Origin: Cladorrhinum sp. PSN259
Taxonomy: Eukaryota > Ascomycota > Sordariomycetes > Sordariales > Podosporaceae
DNA: 64,000 nucleotides
Assembly: GCA_033725935.1 (NCBI GenBank)
Contig: MU867061.1
Span: 1,341,063 to 1,405,062, forward strand
Reading direction: 5' to 3'
The translations under genes were made by a program, and so were the position numbers. The notes under the pieces were generated by a model. It was not told where the DNA came from, did no database searches, and saw nothing but the letters and a program-made list of their open reading frames with translations. Of the stretch, positions 34,714 to 45,714 are shown piece by piece. Positions within the stretch are counted from its first letter, which is position 1, and each line of letters starts with the position of its first letter.

Positions 34714-35541
34714 TTAGTCCTCCTCATCATCCGCATCAGCAGCGACAGCCTTCTTAGAACCGGCAGCGGCAACGGCGGCTGCCTTCTTGATGCCCTTAAC
34801 GTCCACCTCTTCCTCCTCGTTTTCGGCAGCATCCTCTTCGTTCTCCTCATCAAATCCAGAGCCTTCCTCGCCCTCCTCCTCCTCCTCTTCCTCTCCCTCT
34901 TCCTCTTCGTCGTCATGAGCAACGCCATTCTTCTGGCCGTTTTTCTCAGTAGCCTCGCCGGCAGCGGCTTCGTCCGTCTTTCGCTTCTTTTTGGGAGGAG
35001 CTTTCTCTGATCAGGCGCCATCACGTGTCAGTACAAGTGTACAATGCACAGGAGTCGCGACAAAACTACCTTTGGCGCCATTCTTCACAGGCTCTTCCAC
35101 TGCCGCCTCTTCCTCTTCGCTGCCTTCTTCCTCGTCGAAGCTTCCATCCTCCTCATCGTCATCATCGGGAGCATCTTGCTCGCCATCGTCACTGGAGATA
35201 TACCTGCGGACGGACTAGTCAGCATCACACAATTGGTGTTGTGATTGTGATTGTCATGATGGAGAGAGCAGTAGATATATGTGCGGGGCAAGTGCTCCAG
35301 AGAAGCTCAGTATTGATGATGCCAGTCCAACCTTTGCGCCCCAAACGCGCCAGCAGTTCAGAACAGTTTAAGTTGTGGCACCATTGTCGCATAGTATTGC
35401 GAATAATCTTGATGGGATCGGATGGGTGTTGCGACGGTCAAGGGATATAGGGCACACTTACTCCTCCTCCTCCTCGGAGTTGTCACTGGGAAGGGCAACA
35501 AGCTCCTCATCGTCCTCTTGCTTTCTCTTGCGGCCACTCAT
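34714..35541 (-). CDS. Acidic nuclear protein
   Basis: Protein of 168 residues in three exons: 35541-35462, 35203-35070 and 35006-34714, with introns of 258 and 63 bp (GTAAGT and GTAGTT donors; CTGAC and TGATC near the acceptors) joining in phases 2 and 1. The start MSGRKRKQED is basic and could act as a nuclear signal, as could PPKKKRKTDE in the middle. Most of the rest is Glu/Asp, with an Ala/Lys-rich segment before the ADADDEED end. Such composition is typical of histone chaperones and nucleolar factors, but I see no CHZ or NAP core motif, so the role is inference. The reading frames of all three exons agree in composition, which supports the splice model. Confidence 0.75.
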
Positions 35542-38500
35542 TTTGAAAGGGACTCGGAGGATGCCAATTGACTTGGTTTTGACAGATAAGAGGTGAAATG
35601 CGTGGTTTTTTGATGGAGAAGGGATGAACAGTAGGCGAATGATGAAGGAAGAGAAAGGGAGGAAAGGTGAGTTTGGTGGGTGGTGGACGGGCAAAGGCTG
35701 GAGCTCCGGCGAGAAGGTACGTACCTCCCGACATAAAGCTGGGCAGGAGTGTGAGAAGAGAGCCAAAAAAGTGGTGGGGAGAAGGGAAGGGGGACGGGCG
35801 TCGCGCACACGGCAGAGCAGAAATTTGGGTCAGTGAGGGGACTCCATGAGCACAACAAAGGAGGGGAGCTGCCCCCAGCTCTGCTGATGCTGCGCATTTG
35901 GAGAAGTTGGCACCTCAGGCATCTCAGGCACCCTATGTTGGCTGGCTGACAGCAATCGGAACGGTGGAAGTGTGAACAAAAGTGGGCGTTGTCGATCGAG
36001 GAGCTTTGCGGCGGGAATTGGAGAAGAGGGGGTGGTACTCTGATCGCATCTTGGTTCGTGCTCACTGCCGGCACTGCTTGAAGTGATGAATGCTGTTTGA
36101 AAAAGCCCAGGTGCCTTTTTGGTCCATTCCGACTGGTCAGAAGGCGAAAGGAGCTCGGGCCTTTCTTGGCTTCCCCGTCCTGGTTAACGACAGACTCGGG
36201 GCGGCACAGCCGTGACAGCCTCTTGCACGGAAAATCAGCGCAAAGGTGGCACGCTGAATGGGTCGTTTGGAAGCTTGCCAAAGTCCCACTCTAGCAAGGG
36301 AGCTTCCCCTTGAATCAACGGCGAGCATTGCGCTAGTGTCGGAATACCGATCCAAGGAAACGTCATCGACTGCTCCCGTTGAACCCATCTCACGTGAAAA
36401 TGTAAAATACGCTGTACAACCTCACTGGCCCCTAGGCCCTCTCGATGATTTTTGCGAGTGAAGAATTTTGCTCTTAAGCGACGGCTCGCCTCATGGGTGG
36501 CACGCTGTTGACTTGGACGATGCCCCGAAGCCATGTCACGGCGGCTGGTGATGGAGCTCCCGATGACACTTTGTCGAAAGCACCAGGGTTGGCATGATGG
36601 AAGGTGGAGTGCTGACGGTGGTGCCTGTTGCGAGATAAAGAAACCAAGTTGTTCAAGATGCCGGATATGGTTGCAGGTACTCCGTACTCGGTAGCTTGTC
36701 TCATCATTTGGAGCTCCACCGGAACACAAATTCGAGCTCGCGCAGGGAAGTTGAAATCGGCACGGAAATAGCTTGACAATGATAGCTGCAACGAAGTAGG
36801 TTCTACTTGTGTTGCGCGGAGCGCGTTGGAAATTGGGCCGTTGCATATCTCCGCCGTGACCCGTCTTCCTTGCTCTCCATTTTGGTCCATGATTGACCGA
36901 CAAGCGGATAAGACGAGGCTTAATAATCGACAGGGCGGAGGAAGAGGCTTCGTAATGGGGCATACTTATTGCCGTTTGCCGGCATCTCAGGCGCAAACAA
37001 AGAGAGAGGAATGGCGTCGGTGCCAAGAAGGCAGAGCTGACACTGCAAGATCACATTCGTTGGTGGTGTTGCGTGGCAGAGGTGTTTTTCACAGATTCGC
37101 AGAAGGGCGCTCACATCAGGATTTTCCCGTCAGTGCCCACGTTACTCCCAATTGGAAGCATAAGCCCTGCGGCGAAGGACTGGGAGTACGAGCTAATCAT
37201 GCCGGCGTGACAGTGCGAATGAACATTGAGTCGGGAGTCAGAGGTTAGTCAAAGTGACAAACGCTTAGAGATCAATTTGAGAATCTGGATTCTTTGATCT
37301 GCCGTCGCCAGGATAAATTGGAAGAAGGGAAATGGAAGCTAGAATTTTCCAAAATTTCAAGGTCTTCCATGGTAGGCGACAGGGCTGGCAAGGAAGCATT
37401 AATATCCACCAGGGTTCTATGCCGGAAGAGGACTAAGTCCAGGCACCAAGTGGCGCCGGGATCACTCGCCAAAGAACAAGCGCGAGTCGTTGCCCGGAAC
37501 TGCGGGTTCGATCAGACAGGGGAGAACCGGGGGCTTGCCTGCCAAATCCAAATCCAATTTGAACCACGACTGCGAGCTCATGGTTGTTCATCAATCCGTG
37601 TCCACCGGCGCTGTTTCGTCGCCATGTTGATGCAACTTCCAACTTGCTTTTTCGCAATCCCATGCTAAATCCTCGCAACCTTGATGTTGATCCCATCTCG
37701 TAATTCCACGTTCCATCCCCTATGCCCGCAGGACGGGAGCCTTTGGCGTCATTGGCACGGGCTTCAACCAGACCAGCTACTCAGCCAGTCTGGGGTTAAA
37801 CGTCTGCTTCTTGCTGCTGCATGTCTTGCTCTGCGGGGACCAATAGCAAAAGGGAATTTCCGAGCGTTGCACAGGTCTGATGGATCTGGATAGGAGAAAT
37901 TCCATTATGTTTTTTTTTTTTTTTTTTTTTTAGCACGGAGTATCCATAACCATGGGGAGAAACCTTGAAGCCTTCAAGTAGCGCTTTAGCGCCACCGCTG
38001 CCGATACGTAGGTATTTTTCTCCTGACCAACATTCAATGTCGTCGTAATTTTTTTAAAAGAAAAAAAACCCCCCCCAAAAGTCTAGCACCGCCCTTGCAG
38101 CAATTGTTTTAGCCCGAGGAGAGGTTCCTGCAGCTTGCATCAAGTTGCCCCGACCCCTCAATAAACTGTTACGCGACGCCGGGTGGTGTTCGACGTGCAG
38201 CGTGCACGATCACATCGGAGCGGACGCGGTACCTGAGAGAGCGAGGTGGAGGTAACGGTCTACTAAGATTCAGGGCATCGGCAGCAATTTCTCTGAGCCG
38301 TATCACCAGAATCCTAAAGACATCCTCATTTGCCGCAACATTTGTTGCAGTAACCAGACTGTCGGGAGCACGCTGGAATTCGAATAAATCCATCGACATC
38401 GCCCAAGTTCTCACTCACCCGAGACCATTGGAACTTGGATGCCTCTTTTGCGGAATACAGGTATGCAGCAGGCCGCAGTCGAGGTCCAATTGCACCCAAG

Positions 38501-38785
38501 AAGCACCAATCACCCGGGATCCCACGTCACAACCCCGGCACTAATCCCAACACCCATCAGCCCGGCTCCAGCACGCTGTCAGGGCCCGCATCCGGAGCGT
38601 GCGCTGTGCTCATTTGGGCCTTGATCACGACGCGCAGGTGAAAATAACAATTAAAATAAGGCAATTCCCGATGATATTTTTCACCTGACCGAACCTCCAC
38701 CTAACCTGTGCGATTCCGCCTCGCCTTCCCCGCCCGCTCCCTCCCGCAACGCCGGCCCTCTTCACCAACTACATCGGCACGAGGG
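35542..38785. other. 3.2-kb region without a supported gene
   Basis: Divergent spacer between the acidic protein gene and the TBC gene. A 263-codon minus-strand frame (36235-37026) overlaps plus-strand frames and has no domain. A 22-base T run lies at 37910-37931 and a short C run near 38070-38076. Confidence 0.5.
37910..37931. repeat. T homopolymer of 22 bases
   Basis: Uninterrupted T run in the upstream region of the TBC gene. Seen directly; the length may vary or be mis-called. Confidence 0.9.
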
Positions 38786-41700
38786 ATGCTGGGCAATTCG
38801 AGAGAAGACGCTGGTAGCGGTGGTAGTGGCGGTGCGGACTATCCCGCAGGGACTGACAGGATGCCGCATCACGGCCAGTATGCGTCCCGATCGCACGCGA
38901 AACCGCAATGGCCCAATGCCGGACCCTGGTCGAAACATGATGACGCCGCCGACATCTCACAAGAGCACGAACAACATCAGCAGCCACAAGAACAACCGCC
39001 GCCGTCTGGTCACTATCCTCCTCATACTCGCTTCTTTCGCCCTCAAAATTTCTCTTCCCGATCCAACCATCAAAGGCGACCCTCGAGCTCACCAAAACCA
39101 ATCCTCAATCTACAATTAGATAGACAGCAGGTTCCCACCGATCTTCTTTCTCCTCGCAGCGACTCATTTTTTTACGGCACGAGCCCTGTGCAACGACCGA
39201 ACCCAAGCCCCATCACCCCGAGCTTTTACACCCCCTATCGAGCAAGAGCCGAGTCGAACCCTGGTGGGAGATTACCACCAAGATCAGCGTTTCCAGGACT
39301 TTCTTCAAATCCCTTCATAATCGAGGCTATAGAGCCAGAAATCTCGACGGTCGAGCCTGAGCCCGAGCCCCAGCCTGAACCCCAACTTATATTCGAACCA
39401 GAACCTGAGCCCGAGCTTGAATCTGAACACGAGCCCGAACCCGATCGTCGTAGGTTTCCTCTCCTTCGACAAGATGAGCACTTTGTTCCCCCGTCGCCAG
39501 CTTCAGTAATGCGCCACCGATTTGATTCACCCACCCCGACCGAAAGTAGACGAGGCACGCCCACGCCATCCGAGAGCACCATAATGACGGCGGGGGAGAG
39601 TGTCAATTTTTCCCGTCCGCGGAAGACGAGTGTGCGATCACAACAGTCAGACAGTGCTTTGTCACGGCGCATGATGCACAATCGCCCAGCCGTCGAGCCC
39701 ACACTGGAGGAACCAACAGCGACATCCGACTTCCAAGCTTATTCAAATCCGTCCCCAATTCCATGGCACAGGCGGCGGCGGCTTTCAGGCTCATCATCAC
39801 ACTCATCCAGCACGTTTTCCTCGATTCGCCCATCTCACGAAAATGCCAACACATCGGCCCGAAGCGAAGCCTCAGGGCGGCCTGCGAATTCTTCGATATC
39901 TGCCATTTCGGGCCCTTATGCTAGAAGTGTTTTGGGCCCAAGCAGCCAAGGCACTCAAACTCATGCGCGGGAAACCCCAGGGTGGCTTGGAGTTGCTGAG
40001 GAGACTCGTTCCAGCTTCCGATCTCAGTTCACGGCCTCGACAGCCCAAGGCACACTTTTCACCGCAGGAACCGAGCGAAACAGCATCCTCACCAAATCCA
40101 GCAGTGTTACAGAGCAATCAATAATCAACGGATACGCTCGAGCAAGCTGGTGGCATAATTCAGTTATTGGGGGAGACGATGGTCCTAGCTTAGAGGACGT
40201 TATGCAGATGTACGAGAGGGGATTCACGGACTCGGATATTGAGAGCATTCGGAAGAGCATGCGCATTGCCGAGGACGACGACTTGCCTCAGTTTGACTTT
40301 GACAGGTCAGGAAACGGTGTGGAGTTCCCGCGACCCGAAACAAGCTATTCTGATGCAGATGCTGTCAGGGAAAAGATGCTCGAGGCTATGAACGATAGTC
40401 TCCCAATGCCGTCAGCTCCAATGTCCATAGCCATCGATTCGGGCTCAAGTACAAGGCAGTCGGTTCCCAAGTTCCGGCAATCTTTAATGCCCACCAACTC
40501 CCTCCCCAAGGATTTCGGTTTCGGGATGGCCACAGAACATATGGAGAAGAGGAAAAGTCGCCAAAGGGATAGCCTGGCGAAGCACGATTCGGGAAAGCTG
40601 GTCGATGGAGAAAGCGATTCGGCGCCACCGCAGCAGGACGACGGCAGCTCGCCGTTTCCACCATCGCCACTTCAACAACCACCTTCTTCTGTGGAAGACT
40701 CACCGCCCCTCAGCCCCCCAACATTGGCGCAGATTCCGCAGATTTCGCAGATCCCGCAAGAGCCCCCAGAGGACCCATCAAGTCGTGATCGGTATGGCTT
40801 TCGAAAGGCGAGTCCTAATGTCACTCGTCAGGAATACGATGCCTGGAATGTGGGATATACCGATTATTTGTCTAGAAGACGCAAGAAGTGGATTGCGTTT
40901 TTGAAGGACAACTCTCTAATGACAGACCGCCCTATGCGCTTCCCGCCACGAAGCACCAAGACGAAGCGCTTCATTCGCAAAGGAATTCCGCCGGACTGGA
41001 GAGGTGCTGCCTGGTTTTACTATGCGGGAGGTCCAGCAATCCTGGCCAAGCACCGAGGTGTCTACGACGATTTGGTTAGACGGGCTGCTCTGGACCCTAG
41101 AGGACCAGGCCAATTGTCTGGCCAAACAGGGGAGGTCAAGCCACTCATCGTCGACGACATTGAGAAAGATTTGTACCGGACGTTTCCAGATAACGTTCGT
41201 TTTAAGCCACCTCCGAAACCACAGCCGACGGCACCCGCCGATGGCAGCGATTCAACAGCCGCCTCCCATCCACCACCTGACGCAGAACCCGAGATTATCA
41301 CCTCACTACGACGTGTTCTTCACGCTTTCGCGCTCTTTAACCCTCGCATTGGCTACTGCCAGTCGCTGAACTTCCTTGCTGGCCTTTTGCTTCTGTTTGT
41401 TGACACCGAGGAACAGGCATTCTGGCTTCTTAATGTCATAACCAGAGTCTATCTCCCTGGGACACACGAGATGAGCTTGGAGGGCTCCAAAGTCGACTTG
41501 GGTGTTCTTATGTCGTCTCTCAAAGACACCCTCCCTGCTGTTTGGAAACAGATTGGCGGCGATGACGCAGATTTGGGGCTTGGCAAGAAGCAGAGGAGTA
41601 AGAGGGGTGTCAATGGACACAAGGCTCAAGACAGCATCAACGATCCCAACCGTCTTCCTGCCATCACGCTGTGCATGACCGCTTGGTTCATGTCCTGTTT

Positions 41701-42178
41701 TATTGGTACGCTCCCAATCGAATCCGTTCTCCGCGTGTGGGACGTTTTCTTCTACGAGGGATCGCGGACACTCTTCCGTGTTGCACTCACGATTTTCAAG
41801 TTGGGCGAGCCGGAAATAAAGGCCGTGCAGGATCCGATGGAGATGTTTGGTGTGGTACAGCAATTCCCTCGCAAGCTGGTCGACTGCAATGCTCTCATGG
41901 AGTTATGTTATTTTAAGCGCCTAAACGGTATCGGTCATCTTACCCAGAATACCGTCGAGACGAGGCGCCAAGAGCGACGTGAGGGCATTCGAAAGTGGAA
42001 GGAAGAACAGGAAGCGGCTGCTATTCAGAGCGCAGGCTTGAGACCTGCGACGAAGAATCGGCTCGATAACGCTGCGGGACTTGATCTAGCCGGGAATCTT
42101 GATGATGCCGGTCGAAAGGGCAATGTTTTTGGTCGGCGGAAGGACCGCGAGCAAGTCCGAGCCGCTGAGGTGATGTAG
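38786..42178 (+). CDS. TBC domain RabGAP
   Basis: Putative Rab GTPase-activating protein of 1130 residues acting in vesicle traffic. The TBC domain occupies about residues 725-1060. The arginine finger motif IxxDxxR is present (Ile792 to Arg798, IEKDLYR), as is the glutamine finger YCQ (857-859 in IGYCQSLNFLAG), so catalysis should be intact. The domain starts at GIPPDWRGAAWFYYAGG and is followed by a charged helix with ETRRQERREGIRKWKEE. The N-terminal 690 residues are Ser/Pro-rich and probably disordered, with a stretch of repeated Glu-Pro pairs at about residues 185-220. The start is the first ATG in frame; the frame is open 26 codons further upstream with only a non-ATG start. No intron is needed. 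The Rab partner cannot be read. Confidence 0.92.
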   Translation: MLGNSREDAGSGGSGGADYPAGTDRMPHHGQYASRSHAKPQWPNAGPWSKHDDAADISQEHEQHQQPQEQPPPSGHYPPHTRFFRPQNFSSRSNHQRRPSSSPKPILNLQLDRQQVPTDLLSPRSDSFFYGTSPVQRPNPSPITPSFYTPYRARAESNPGGRLPPRSAFPGLSSNPFIIEAIEPEISTVEPEPEPQPEPQLIFEPEPEPELESEHEPEPDRRRFPLLRQDEHFVPPSPASVMRHRFDSPTPTESRRGTPTPSESTIMTAGESVNFSRPRKTSVRSQQSDSALSRRMMHNRPAVEPTLEEPTATSDFQAYSNPSPIPWHRRRRLSGSSSHSSSTFSSIRPSHENANTSARSEASGRPANSSISAISGPYARSVLGPSSQGTQTHARETPGWLGVAEETRSSFRSQFTASTAQGTLFTAGTERNSILTKSSSVTEQSIINGYARASWWHNSVIGGDDGPSLEDVMQMYERGFTDSDIESIRKSMRIAEDDDLPQFDFDRSGNGVEFPRPETSYSDADAVREKMLEAMNDSLPMPSAPMSIAIDSGSSTRQSVPKFRQSLMPTNSLPKDFGFGMATEHMEKRKSRQRDSLAKHDSGKLVDGESDSAPPQQDDGSSPFPPSPLQQPPSSVEDSPPLSPPTLAQIPQISQIPQEPPEDPSSRDRYGFRKASPNVTRQEYDAWNVGYTDYLSRRRKKWIAFLKDNSLMTDRPMRFPPRSTKTKRFIRKGIPPDWRGAAWFYYAGGPAILAKHRGVYDDLVRRAALDPRGPGQLSGQTGEVKPLIVDDIEKDLYRTFPDNVRFKPPPKPQPTAPADGSDSTAASHPPPDAEPEIITSLRRVLHAFALFNPRIGYCQSLNFLAGLLLLFVDTEEQAFWLLNVITRVYLPGTHEMSLEGSKVDLGVLMSSLKDTLPAVWKQIGGDDADLGLGKKQRSKRGVNGHKAQDSINDPNRLPAITLCMTAWFMSCFIGTLPIESVLRVWDVFFYEGSRTLFRVALTIFKLGEPEIKAVQDPMEMFGVVQQFPRKLVDCNALMELCYFKRLNGIGHLTQNTVETRRQERREGIRKWKEEQEAAAIQSAGLRPATKNRLDNAAGLDLAGNLDDAGRKGNVFGRRKDREQVRAAEVM

Positions 42179-43508
42179 TGTGATCCTCGGCCCATCTCGA
42201 CCGTATTGTCTTTGAGTTCTTGATCCCCAATAGCCTCTCCGCACCGGAAATTTTGCGCCAAAACTTCAACAAGATGTCGATTTACCAACGTGCTGGTCTA
42301 CCTTCGACAAAGCAATCCGAGCACAAGTTCATCATCACCCGCTGCACCGCTCATGTGCGGCCTACAAAAAAACTCCTCTCCACGATTTTCCCAACTTGTA
42401 TGTCAGTCATACTTGGAGGGGAGTTCTCTTTGCAGCAAAACACATGTAATCTACTGTATCATTTGTATCAAAAGCTCACCGTGTCAATATTCTGACACTC
42501 CTCCGTCCGCAACAACAAACCAAAGGGTTTCCATCACCAACATCACCTTCTGTTGGTCATAACAAAGAAGAGCAATATACTGGCGATATCGGATCTCTCC
42601 TTTCTTAATGTTTCTTTAGTTTTAGTCTCATAAAAAGGCATTGGGAAGCATGGCATCATATTTTTTCTTTTCGTTTCTCTTTTTTACTTATTTCTTATGT
42701 CTATTCATCTTTTCTTCCGGCTCTGCGTCACTGTCAGTGTCTGTCAGTGTCTGTGTGTGTTTTTGGCATTTTGGGCGGCTAAAGGGTTATTTTTATTTGT
42801 TGGTGTGAAAGGTACGAGTCAAACGGGCCGGGCCATTAGCATATTTGGGTGGGCAATAAAAAAGAAGAGGAAGAAATGGAGGATGTGGTGGAGGTGAAAC
42901 ATCTTGGTAACGATATGGAAAAAGGGCAAGAAAGGTACAATCAACAACCCAAAAATAGACAAAATTCTTCTGGATGATGAGATTCTTCTTTTCATTGTTT
43001 CTGTTGCTCTGCATTGTGACGAACATATACACTAACGATGAACAAACATGGTGTTTGCCAAGGGGCTCGCTGGGAGGAAATCTTCAAAAAGGGGTATGCG
43101 CTAATCATGGTGGGGCTAGCTCGGAACCCTGTCTTGACAATCCTTGGCAGTTATTTTGGGGAAGCTGCTTGCCCCGCTCACCAGGTCACCCCGCATCACC
43201 CTCTGCCGGTTTGGCTTGCCCCACCATCACCTTACGCCTGCCTGCTTCCCTTCCCAACTTCATATTTCCCTTGTGAATGAATCTCGAGCGCCGGAAAGCT
43301 TATTAAATGCCAATCGGATTGTCTTCGAAACTAAAGCTCCGGTTCCCACCCTTACAAACCTTGAGCCAAACACTCTGCCACCAATCTAACCCTTCAACGC
43401 AACCAAGCATCATCTTTGACATCGTTTTCATCTGCTCAAGCTCACGTTGACCCCAATCGACTATCTTGACATCGTTATCGGTTCTCTTTAAGCGCAGCTA
43501 CATCTAAG
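42179..43508. other. Intergenic, no gene seen
   Basis: Contains the TBC 3' UTR and the E2 promoter. T-rich with TGTG repeats near 42730-42760. No coding evidence. Confidence 0.6.
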
Positions 43509-44118
43509 ATGGCGAGCGTAGCTAACAAACGCCTGACGAAGGTAATTGATCTCTCGCTCATCTAGTTACTAGCATTTCTCTAAACCTTTCCTCCTCCTGT
43601 TGTAGGAGCTAGCAGACTGCACCGCCAACCCCCCGGCAGGCATGTCCATCGCCCTCCCCGATGACTCCAACCTCTATAAATGGCACGTAACCCTCGACGG
43701 CCCCGCCGGCACCGTTTACGCCGGAGGAACATTCGGCATCGTCGTCCAGCTCCCCAAGGACTACCCCTTCAGGGCTCCCGTCGTCACGTTTGCCACTCGC
43801 ATCTACCACCCGAACGTTACAAACGATAATCTCGGAAACATTTGCATCTCAACGCTCAAGACCGAGAATTGGAAGCCCGCCATCAAGTTGGTCAGCGTGC
43901 TCGAGGCGGTACGCAACTTATTGGTTGAGCCGCAGCCGGATGATCCGCTCGAGGCGCGCATCGCCGACGAGTACAAGAATGACCGCAAGGAGTTTGAGAA
44001 GAATGCAAAGTCATATGTAGGGCAGTATGCCAAAGGACCAGTCAAGTGGGATAGTGCCGAAGCAAGCGCCGCGGCGGCGGGGGGGAATAATAGCAAGAAT
44101 GTCGAGGCCAGTAACTAG
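43509..44118 (+). CDS. Ubiquitin-conjugating enzyme E2
   Basis: E2 enzyme of 181 residues that carries ubiquitin, or a related modifier, as a thioester. Exon 1 (43509-43541) encodes 11 residues; the 64-bp intron has a GTAATT donor and a TGTAG acceptor; exon 2 is 43606-44118, phase 0. The UBC fold is complete: YPFRAPVVTF, HPN at residues 79-81 and active-site Cys91 in GNICIS, followed by ENWKPA and a PDDPL turn, then the C-terminal helices ending in YVGQYAK. The short N-terminus and minimal insertions make it a class I type enzyme; the ENWKPA and DRKEF segments recall UBE2L3-like proteins, while PDDPL recalls UBE2D. A tail of about 20 Ala/Gly/Asn-rich residues follows the core. Confidence 0.93.
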
Positions 44119-45714
44119 GGGATTATGAACGAAGGCGGACGGTCCCGGCGTGTCGTTGAGGTGTTCCCTAGTCCGCCATCTGAAATTACTCTTCGACCAC
44201 GACTCCGCGGCGGAAGTGGCCTTCAGGGTGGGGAAGGGACAATAAAACCTCAGCTGTACACAATGCCCGCCCGTCGTGGTGCAGCAGCTTTACGGAATGA
44301 GGAGAGTCTTAGAGGGAGAAAGTGGATGCAAGTTTGGAGGGAAATTACGTTCGGCATCAACGGAATGTTGACTGTCAGAGCACATGGAAGCGGATACGGG
44401 AAAGAAATGTATGGGACGTCAGACTTGCCGAGGATCTGTACGAGAATTCCAACGAGAACTCTTTTGACCATCTTGACTTGAAAGAGAAGATCTAGGGGGC
44501 AGGTTTGCAGGCGAAACTGGCTGAAAAGCTCGACAATCGGGCCCTGAAAGACGCATTTAAAACCTACCGAGAAAATTTTGGAGGGCCGGCGCCAGGTGAA
44601 GCTAGAAACGCTCTCGGCACTGGAAAAGGCGGGGATTTGGCTGAAAATGCCTAGGAAAGAGGAATCGACACAGATAATTTATCAATATGTGTCCGATTGC
44701 TTTTCTCCTGCATGTGTTGGTCCCAAGCGAGGGCTCTTGCTGAGGGGCCGATGTATCCTTGAGAAAATGATTTGATGTAAGGAAGTATCTTGGAGGGCTT
44801 CCTGTGGCAATTCTTGATGGATAGATCTTCCAGGGCTGTACAAGGACGGGAGTGTATCTAATGAGAACACGCGAGGGTAAAATGGGGTTCTTACCTCCAT
44901 GCTAGTCTCTTGGTGGCCTTCTGGGTCATTATCTTGCCGCATTGGTAGAGGCGGACAGGCTATCCCTGCATGGAGCGTAGATTTAAGCTTTTCTTTTTTT
45001 CAGCGAAAGCTCGGGGTTAATGAGGTAGTGAATATTTTTAGGCGTCGATTGAAGTACTATGGACTATTTGCTTTAATAACTGTCAACAGACAATCTTTTT
45101 GAGCCCTTTACCTGCCTCCCGATTTGCATTCTTCTGACTTCTCCCTCGGGTTTTACCTACAGGGTAAAGCAAAGCAGATCCTTTAAGTTCAACTCGTCGA
45201 TGTTTATGGTATAATGGTTGCGGGACATGTAGTGAGTGATAGGAATTTAATTGTGCAGATTGGGACATTCCGGCAAACGTAAATAGAGAGAGCGCGTCAT
45301 AATCATCTCAACCGAAGTTTAACAGGCATGAAAAAAGAGTTAAATGGGGGGTAAAGAGGGTAAAGGGGGTGTGGCGTCGATGGAAAGTAACGCCTGGTAG
45401 AATATTTTGCACAAGTGATTTCTTATCTAGACCCTGAGCTGAAAATAAGATATAGAGAAACAAAAAAAAGACAGGTACCATGCCTTAATACGAAAGAGAG
45501 ATTGCGCTCCCTAAACGCCTTCCGCCAGTCTTCATTAGATATCGATATTCCCAAAAGTCCGTTCCATCCATCCATCCATCCATCCATCCATCCACCCATC
45601 CACCCGCCTCGTTCATTTTTATTTTATTTTTTGGTTCGCGAGAACTAAACATATTTATGTGATCCCCTTTTTAAGCTGGACCTGAAAACCACCCACCCGA
45701 CAAAAATCTCCAGC
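44119..45714. other. Intergenic between convergent genes
   Basis: Lies between the 3' ends of the E2 and HIR3 genes. It contains a (CCAT)n tetranucleotide run at about 45563-45594. Open frames are short and unsupported. Confidence 0.6.
45563..45594. repeat. (CCAT)n microsatellite
   Basis: About eight tetranucleotide units, then degenerate CCAC/CCAT units, near the 3' end of HIR3. Seen directly. Confidence 0.9.

Noticed and set aside
36235..37026. A 263-codon minus-strand open frame
   Set aside because: No motif, biased composition and frames open on the other strand; probably chance in GC-rich sequence.
39245..39265. T-arm-like GGTTCGACTC on the minus strand
   Set aside because: No tRNA fold around it; it lies within the TBC coding sequence.
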